Assembly (NCBI RefSeq): GCF_001729245.1
Contig: NZ_CP015217.1
Span: forward strand, 186,001 to 250,000
Direction of reading: 5' to 3'
Source of the DNA: Leptospira tipperaryensis
GTDB lineage: Bacteria > Spirochaetota > Leptospiria > Leptospirales > Leptospiraceae
DNA: 64,000 nt
Positions 55,824-64,000 of this stretch are shown one piece after another. The stretch's first letter is position 1, and each line of letters begins with the position of its first letter. The notes beneath the pieces are model-generated. The model saw nothing but the letters and a program-made list of their open reading frames with translations, did not search any database and was not told the DNA's origin. A program made the translations under genes and the position numbers.

Positions 55824-56258
55824 TTACTCTTTCTCACCCAATTGTGAATTTATCTTACGAATCAAAGCTCGTTGACGGAAAATCGAAAAGACTAAAAATC
55901 CCCCAAGCAGCAAGGAACCGATGAGATACACTTCGTTGAGACTTTTGAGTCTTGCTTGTTCTTCTTCGATTGCTTTGATCGCTTCCAGATGAGAGATTAA
56001 AAAGTAAAACTTATCCGCGTTCGGCCATTCCTTCTTAGATTCTTCTCGAATCTGAGTGATCAGGACGGCCGCGTCTTCTTTTTTCATTTTTTGAATCAAT
56101 GGAAAGACTTGATCCAATTCTGAATTGAGATATTCCTTCGCACCCATAACGGGTTTGGAATCGGAAGAAACTTTATCCGCGAAAACGGAATGTGCGGGAT
56201 TCAAAAATACAAAAATAAAAAGTGAAAAAAGAGAAGTTCTCAGTGTCGTTTGATTCAT
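55824..56258 (-). CDS. Exported membrane protein of second sigma operon
   Basis: 144 residues. Signal segment (TSLFSLFIFVFLNPAHSVFA) with a probable cleavage after SVFA, a helical periplasmic part and a second membrane helix near the C-terminus (VYLIGSLLLGGFLVFSIF) with a basic end. No family recognised. It overlaps the next gene by 4 bases. Confidence 0.6.
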   Translation of the reverse strand: MNQTTLRTSLFSLFIFVFLNPAHSVFADKVSSDSKPVMGAKEYLNSELDQVFPLIQKMKKEDAAVLITQIREESKKEWPNADKFYFLISHLEAIKAIEEEQARLKSLNEVYLIGSLLLGGFLVFSIFRQRALIRKINSQLGEKE

Positions 56259-56653
56259 TCAAAAAAGCCTAATTTATTTTTCCATTCTTTCGTATATGGA
56301 TTTCTATAATGGACAAGATAGATTCCGGCCAGTATTGCGAAAACACAAAAGAGAATACTGCTAGTTACTAAAATCAAAGGTAACAATCCCGTCTCAATCA
56401 GAAATTCCATATCTATAAAGAAGAGAACCGTTAAGGGCGAAAATCCCAAAAGAAAAAGACCGGTTAAGATAATCTTAATATGACGTACGGGAATGATGTG
56501 AAGCATCACTCTTCTTTTTAAGTCGGGAGGTACGGCCGTGTTCTCCGAAGAATTTACGGGCTGTTCCTCGAAAAAGTGAAGTCTTTCTTCGAGGTCGGCC
56601 GGAACCGGCTCGGGCGGGGAAGACTGGGAAGCTGAACTATTCTTGTTTTTCAT
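56255..56653 (-). CDS. Two-helix membrane protein, putative anti-sigma factor
   Basis: 132 residues. A proline-rich cytoplasmic start (SSPPEPVPADLEERLHFFEE) is followed by two membrane helices (IILTGLFLLGFSPLTVLFF and LLPLILVTSSILFCVFAIL). It lies immediately downstream of, and overlaps, the sigma factor gene by 17 bases, the usual place of an anti-sigma factor, but no conserved anti-sigma motif is visible. Confidence 0.55.
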   Translation of the reverse strand: MKNKNSSASQSSPPEPVPADLEERLHFFEEQPVNSSENTAVPPDLKRRVMLHIIPVRHIKIILTGLFLLGFSPLTVLFFIDMEFLIETGLLPLILVTSSILFCVFAILAGIYLVHYRNPYTKEWKNKLGFFE

Positions 56654-57236
56654 TCTCTTCCTTATTCAACCAATCCCTCATGATTTCTTTTCCCCTGAAA
56701 ATATAACTCTTTAGAGTGTTCATTTTCAAGTTTAATTTTTTCGAAATTTCTTTATAGGACATATTCTCGAAGTAGTGAAGTGCGATCGGTTTTCTATAAA
56801 CGTCAGGCAGGTTCTCTACAAGATTTCGTATCTTTTCGGAGCTTTCCTGTTTTAAGAGTTTGTTTTCCTGTTCCGAGGAGATTTCTTTTTTCTTCTCTTT
56901 TTCGTTTTCGGCGAGAATCAGGGCATCGAGACCGGAAATCTCCGGGTGTTCCTTTCGGTATCTTCTGATAATTTCATTTCGGGCGATGGTGAACAACCAG
57001 GTGGAAAATTGGGAACGTCCTTGAAAGGTGGATAAACTCTCGAAGGCTTTTAGAAAAATGTCTTGGGTGAAGTCTTCGGCTTCGGTTTCGTTTCGAAACG
57101 CTTTGATTGCCTGGGAGTAAACGAGCCCTTGATACCGGTTCATCAATTGCTCGAAAGAATTAAAATCCCCTTGTAGGACTTTTTGAATGCAATCCCAGTC
57201 TTCCGGTTTGCATACAATGGGAAGATTTTCCCTCAT
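56637..57236 (-). CDS. ECF-type sigma factor
   Basis: 199 residues. Region 2: LVYSQAIKAFRNETEAEDFTQ and FLKAFESLSTFQGRSQFSTW with LFTIARNEIIRRY; region 4: LPDVYRKPIALHYFENMSY and the helix-turn-helix ISKKLNLKMNTLKSYIFRG. RNA polymerase specificity factor, the second one in the window. The 40 acidic/basic residues between the regions are longer than usual. Confidence 0.88.
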   Translation of the reverse strand: MRENLPIVCKPEDWDCIQKVLQGDFNSFEQLMNRYQGLVYSQAIKAFRNETEAEDFTQDIFLKAFESLSTFQGRSQFSTWLFTIARNEIIRRYRKEHPEISGLDALILAENEKEKKKEISSEQENKLLKQESSEKIRNLVENLPDVYRKPIALHYFENMSYKEISKKLNLKMNTLKSYIFRGKEIMRDWLNKEENEKQE

Positions 57237-57621
57237 CGAGAATATTTATAGTAGCAGAGTAATCCTAACCCGGTTCCGAGGGGAACTAGTCCGCCGAGCA
57301 TCGCGAGTGATTGTCCTAATACGGAAATGAATCCGATAGAGAGGGCGATTCCGACAAATGTGAGAATCAATCCTAAGAAGAATGAATAGGTTCTAAGATC
57401 AAAGGACTCTTTCTTGTAAAGCCCCGCTTTGATGATCTCGATCCGTTGTCTATACCACCAATAAAAAACAAAAAACAACAAAGCGCATCCAAATACAATT
57501 CCAAAGATGGGTACCGAATAAAGTACAACTTTGTATTCCGATCCGGAACTGGCATTTTGATCCTGAAGGTGTTTCAGAATCAAATCCAGTGTTTGTAGTA
57601 ATTTTGCTTTTTCTTCTGGGT

Positions 57622-57625
<4 letters not shown>
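57233..57625 (-). CDS. Membrane protein of second sigma operon
   Basis: 130 residues, three membrane helices (VVLYSVPIFGIVFGCALLFF, SFFLGLILTFVGIALSIGFI and SLAMLGGLVPLGTGLGLLCY). Glycine-rich helices, short loops. It overlaps the sigma gene and the small upstream gene by 4 bases each, so it belongs to the same operon. Possibly a membrane sensor; no family recognised. Confidence 0.6.
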
Positions 57626-57798
<173 letters not shown>

Positions 57799-57987
57799 CG
57801 CTTTTTACCTCCTTATAAATTATGTCCGATTAAATTATCGGCAGAATCAAAAATTCCATCGAATAATTTACAACTTCTTCCTGGTCCGCTTACTTTTTAC
57901 GGAAGAAGTGAAAGCTCCGTCGTTTTGCGACAGAATCCTTATCCACAATTTTCAGACGGAGATCTAAATGAAGAAAAAAAACTCTTT

Positions 57988-58659
57988 TTAACTTTTTTTA
58001 GAGAATTTACGAATTGGATCAAAAAAAGGAGGAATTCCTAAGTTTGGTTCGACTCTGACGGGCTCACGATTGAATTCTGCGTGTTCTCGGAGGAAATTTA
58101 CGATAATTCTTCCCGTTGCTCCCCAGAGTAATCCTTCTTCCAGGTCGAAATAATAGATTTCTAACTCTTTCGCGCCGGATCTTCGAATCCGAATCGAATA
58201 AAACGGAGACGTGTTCAACCGATTTAGATCCAATAGAATTGGTCGTTCTACTTCCTCGGGATTGGGGTTGAATTGAAAAGAACCTTTGTAACGCGCAATG
58301 AATGGAGAAATGTGAAATCCGGTATTTGTGCAAAGCCCCGGATATTCTCCTAAAACCTCGAGAACGGAACTCGATTCTCCCATTTCTTCTTCCCATTCTC
58401 GAAGCGCGGTTTCTAAAAGATTTTTATCATCAGAAGAATGGGCTCCTCCCGGAAACGAAATCTGTCCGGGATGCGATTTTAGATTGGAATTTCTTTTTTG
58501 AAGAATGATACCTTGGGTGTCGTCCGGTTTTTCATAAATCGGAAGTATGACCGAAGAAGCTTTTGTTTTTTCTTCTCCTAAGGGCGGCGCCGGAATTCCG
58601 TTAAAACTTTCCTGGGGAATTGTAAGTCTGTTTTTCAGCGCCTGAAAATCGAATTTCAT
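57988..58659 (-). CDS. Nudix hydrolase, CoA pyrophosphatase (NudL) type
   Basis: 223 residues. The Nudix box appears as GGAHSSDDKNLLETALREWE followed by EEMGE, preceded by LKSHPGQISFPG, which is the UPF0035 signature of CoA diphosphatases. It cleaves CoA and its derivatives to phosphopantetheine and 3',5'-ADP. The gene sits between the sigma operon and RNase D. Confidence 0.85.
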   Translation of the reverse strand: MKFDFQALKNRLTIPQESFNGIPAPPLGEEKTKASSVILPIYEKPDDTQGIILQKRNSNLKSHPGQISFPGGAHSSDDKNLLETALREWEEEMGESSSVLEVLGEYPGLCTNTGFHISPFIARYKGSFQFNPNPEEVERPILLDLNRLNTSPFYSIRIRRSGAKELEIYYFDLEEGLLWGATGRIIVNFLREHAEFNREPVRVEPNLGIPPFFDPIRKFSKKS

Positions 58660-58691
58660 TTTGAACCTTCATTCAAAAAATTGAATTTTCC

Positions 58692-59867
<1,176 letters not shown>

Positions 59868-59868
59868 G

Positions 59869-61357
<1,489 letters not shown>

Positions 61358-61372
<15 letters not shown>

Positions 61373-61389
61373 ACGGCTCTTTCTTTTTT
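61358..61389 (+). terminator. Terminator of purF
   Basis: AGAGTCGTTT (61358-61367) pairs with AAACGGCTCT (61371-61380), including one G-U pair, around the loop ACT, followed by TTCTTTTTT. The stop codon TAA (61370-61372) lies inside the hairpin. Confidence 0.75.
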
Positions 61390-61405
61390 CAAAACTTAAC
61401 TTTCG

Positions 61406-62599
61406 TTAAACCTTATCCGGCGTAGGATGTTCCTTATCCAATTTCACTTTTAGATTGTGGAAAGGTCTTTCTATGATGAGATACAAAATCCAGCATGAGA
61501 TAAAAATCTTTAGACAGACGACTGCGTAGATCGAAAAGAATCCGGACCAACTTAGATTATCCATTCCCTTTCTGACAAATCGAATCGCCAAAATTCCGTG
61601 CCATAAATAAATCGTATAACTCAATCTCGATATCGGTCTGAATAAGAACGAAGCAAAAAACTTATAGACGGGACTTGAAGGGATCATCGCTGAAATCGTA
61701 AGAAGGATAAAGACGATATGGTAGAGATTATAACTGAGCGTGTGTTCTAAGATCGGGTGTTTTCGAATCTGAACTCCGATAAAAAACAAAGCTACCGCAG
61801 CTAAGAATGTAAAGGAAGCGTGCCAACCGTTCCATTTTTCAAAATACTTACGATTGAAAATTTCGAACGTAATGATTCCCAAAAAAAGAGCATCAAAACG
61901 CGTGTGAGTCGCATAATAGATTCCGCCGGCGTCTCCGTTGAATTGATGATAAAAGCGGAAAAAAATCGGAAGAATATAAATTCCAAGAAGAACAAACATT
62001 CTTTTTTGAAAGGGAAGTTTGAACAAAACAAACAAACAAAGAAACGGAAGAACGATATAAAAATGCTGTTCTAAGGACAAAGACCAGCCGAACTCAAAGA
62101 TGCGGTTCGGATTGTAATTAGAATACAAAAATATATCCGACCAAGGGTTGTTGACCGCAATGGAAGCCCGATTCAATACAAAGGCTTCGATTTCATTTAG
62201 ATTCGACTTTGCCTTCATTTCCGTATAGATCACTAACGAAAATAAAAACGTGATGATCAAGACAGTATAATAAGCGGGATAAATTCTTAATATTCGCTTT
62301 AGATAAAATTCTTTGATGTTAAGCGTAGAATATTTTTCGTAAACTCGGAATAGACCCGCGTAGATCAAAAGTCCGCTCAAAAGAAAGAATAGATCCATAA
62401 AATGAATCATGCTTAGGATGGAGTTGAGAGAGGATTCCGTTACTAATCCTTGTTCTAAAAATTGGTGAGAATTGTTTTCCCATAAATGGAAAAAGAGAAC
62501 GATTAAAATCGAAAAGGCTCTTAAGCCGTTGAGAGATTCGATTTCTTTGGGATCTTTTTTAAAAACGCCGAAAATATAATCCAGGATCTTAGTTTTCAT
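61406..62599 (-). CDS. Membrane acyltransferase 3 family protein
   Basis: 397 residues with about ten membrane helices. N-terminal LNGLRAFSILIVLFFHLWEN carries the conserved R and H of acyltransferase-3/OafA enzymes; WSLSLEQHFYIVLPFLC and the C-terminal RLSYTIYLWHGILA are family blocks. Transfers acetyl or another acyl group to a sugar in lipopolysaccharide or a related molecule. Confidence 0.85.
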   Translation of the reverse strand: MKTKILDYIFGVFKKDPKEIESLNGLRAFSILIVLFFHLWENNSHQFLEQGLVTESSLNSILSMIHFMDLFFLLSGLLIYAGLFRVYEKYSTLNIKEFYLKRILRIYPAYYTVLIITFLFSLVIYTEMKAKSNLNEIEAFVLNRASIAVNNPWSDIFLYSNYNPNRIFEFGWSLSLEQHFYIVLPFLCLFVLFKLPFQKRMFVLLGIYILPIFFRFYHQFNGDAGGIYYATHTRFDALFLGIITFEIFNRKYFEKWNGWHASFTFLAAVALFFIGVQIRKHPILEHTLSYNLYHIVFILLTISAMIPSSPVYKFFASFLFRPISRLSYTIYLWHGILAIRFVRKGMDNLSWSGFFSIYAVVCLKIFISCWILYLIIERPFHNLKVKLDKEHPTPDKV

Positions 62600-62784
62600 T
62601 TTTTATCTTTTTACCGAACAGCCATCTTTGAATTCTTTGGAAACTTCTCCTTGATGACGGGTTGCAGGGCTATCGTCAACTCGTAAACGAGTCGCTTCGA
62701 CGGCAGGAACGAATGGGTCTTGATCCTAATGGAAGTATTGAAAAAGCGGATTATAAAATCGGAAGTAGAATTAAAATTTCTACC
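62600..62784. other. Intergenic region
   Basis: 185 bases between the acyltransferase start and the regulator end, with no gene. An interrupted inverted repeat (CAACTCGTAAACGAGT around 62678) is the only structure noticed. Confidence 0.4.
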
Positions 62785-64000
62785 TCACTGAGAATTTTTT
62801 AATTGAGAAGCTAATTTGCCTAACGTTTTGATTTTTTCTTCGACTTTCGTTGTTAAACGAATTCCTCCGCTTAGTCTTAGGAAGTTTTTAAAGTTTCCCG
62901 TACCGGAAAAAATCGGACCGGGCGCAATGGAGATATTGTATTTCCACGCTTCGTTTTGTAGAAGTAGGCTATCTACTTTATCGGGAAGTTCGATCCAAAA
63001 TACGAGACCGCCTTGTGGATTGGAAATGGACGTGGATTCAGGAAAGTGTTTCAACACCGATTCTCTAATCTTTGCAAGATTGGAAGAAAGATTTCTTCGA
63101 AGAATTTTTATATTTCTTTCAAAGGATGTTTTGAGATATTCAGCGAGTGCAATTTGCGGAATACTCGGAAGAGCCAGCCTGGAAAGTTTGAGTTCTTTTT
63201 GAATTTCAGGTCCTCTTTTGCCCGGAAGAATCCAACCGATTCTTAAATCCGGAGAAACGATTTTAGAATAGGATGAAATTTTATATACGATTTCTTTCTT
63301 ATCAAAAGACTTTAAAGACAAAGGGCGAGAAGAAGTAAAGTAAAGATCTCCATAAATATCGTCTTCGATGATAGGAATGTTTTTACTTGAACAGAGTTCG
63401 ACGATGATCTTTTTATTTTCGTTAGATAAAAGACTTCCGGTTGGGTTTTGAAAATTAGGATTGAGAATGATACATTGAACCGGGTATTGATTCAATGCCT
63501 CTTCTAAATGGGGAAGACTCATTCCATGGATCGGATTTGTAGGAATTTCCAAAACCTTTCTCCCCAATCTCTGGATACTTTGCAAAATTCCAAAATAAAC
63601 CGGGGATTCGACCGCGATAAGATCCCCCGGTTTTGTCAAAACTTGAATGCAAAGATTTAACGCATCCTGACATCCGTTTGTGACGATGATTTCCGATTCG
63701 TGACTCGCGATTCCTTGAAGAGAAGATCGCAAGGACAATTGTTTTCTGAGTCCGGGATAACCTTGAGAATTCTGATAGTTATGACTGTCAGCGATTAAGA
63801 TCGCCTTCTTTAAATTTTTGTGTAAGGAAGGGATCGGTAGATATTCCTTCTCGGGAATTGCAGTACCTAATTGAAGAATATCAGGATTTTGTAATGAATC
63901 AAGTAGGGAGGAAATCCTTTCGTCGATTCCGAACGACGAAATCAGTTTGGGTTTTTTGGGCATTGTAGGAACTTTGGTTCCCGTTTTTCGGGAAAGTACG
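62785..64000 (-). CDS. MocR-type GntR/aminotransferase regulator, 5' end outside window
   Basis: The frame is open from 62785 past an internal ATG at 63963 to the window end; the last 12 codons read VLSRKTGTKVPT, the end of a GntR winged-helix domain, so the gene continues to the right. The rest is a fold-type I aminotransferase: NSQGYPGLRKQLS, NPNFQNPTGS, DDIYGDLYF and the PLP lysine in YSKIVSPDLRIGW. MocR/PdxR proteins use PLP or an aminotransferase-like ligand site to control vitamin B6 or amino acid genes. A plain LysN-like aminotransferase starting at 63963 is the alternative. Confidence 0.75.
   Translation of the reverse strand, partial: VLSRKTGTKVPTMPKKPKLISSFGIDERISSLLDSLQNPDILQLGTAIPEKEYLPIPSLHKNLKKAILIADSHNYQNSQGYPGLRKQLSLRSSLQGIASHESEIIVTNGCQDALNLCIQVLTKPGDLIAVESPVYFGILQSIQRLGRKVLEIPTNPIHGMSLPHLEEALNQYPVQCIILNPNFQNPTGSLLSNENKKIIVELCSSKNIPIIEDDIYGDLYFTSSRPLSLKSFDKKEIVYKISSYSKIVSPDLRIGWILPGKRGPEIQKELKLSRLALPSIPQIALAEYLKTSFERNIKILRRNLSSNLAKIRESVLKHFPESTSISNPQGGLVFWIELPDKVDSLLLQNEAWKYNISIAPGPIFSGTGNFKNFLRLSGGIRLTTKVEEKIKTLGKLASQLKNSQ

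Overview
This window is chromosomal DNA from a pathogenic-clade Leptospira. The main marker is the 195-residue lipoprotein with a C-terminal OmpA domain at 19512-20099 (minus), which I recognise as Loa22. The moderately AT-rich composition and the broad housekeeping and regulatory content (GAF/SpoIIE phosphatase, two ECF sigma operons, acyl-CoA synthetase/dehydrogenase operon, acyltransferase) fit the genus. The species is not resolved from what I can see.

Positions 1-17991 are a phage-derived island transcribed on the plus strand. A lysis-like cassette (169-1858) holds three small membrane proteins, a lipoprotein whose start lies inside the preceding gene, and a C39-like cysteine peptidase. 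After a gap of about 500 bases comes a complete contractile-tail module in Mu/P2-like order: tail completion, sheath, tube, a chaperone made by -1 frameshifting at A_AAA_AAG, tape measure, LysM protein, hub, spike, gp25/W-like protein, baseplate J, tail protein I, then a fibre-assembly-like gene and a fibre. The last cassette is duplicated; in the second copy the assembly-like gene has shrunk to 48 codons while the fibre stays full length with a different tip. A structured leader of 53-57 bases precedes the sheath gene and both assembly-like genes. No capsid, terminase, integrase or replication gene is visible in the window. A methyltransferase with an N-terminal zinc ribbon closes the island, followed by a decayed IS256-family element (18023-19273).

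From 19500 to 25835 lie loa22, an RluD-type pseudouridine synthase, a Nit-type amidase, a short-chain dehydrogenase, a spore-photoproduct-lyase-like radical SAM protein overlapping a nucleosidase, a DUF1232 protein and an inositol monophosphatase. A non-coding repeat in two copies (25859-26227) separates these from a minus-strand glycan cluster of three GT4 glycosyltransferases and a degenerate methyltransferase, which diverges from a sugar-nucleotide epimerase/dehydratase.

From 31700 to 48250: a SanA/DUF218 protein, a sensor/ECF sigma/membrane protein operon, a cytochrome P450, an M23 peptidase, NAD-dependent DNA ligase, a lipid operon (acyl-CoA synthetase, acyl-CoA dehydrogenase, MaoC hydratase, thiolase-like protein lacking the usual cysteine) behind a TetR-type palindrome, small basic and membrane proteins, and a three-gene operon with a SUFU-like protein.

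From 48300 to 64000, mostly minus strand: a 30-residue Lys/Ala-rich peptide, a SpoIIE phosphatase with a GAF membrane protein, argJ, a PhoR/PhoB-like pair whose kinase is frameshifted in a homopolymer, a second ECF sigma operon, a NudL-type Nudix hydrolase, RNase D, purF (plus), an acyltransferase, and a MocR-type regulator/aminotransferase cut by the window end.
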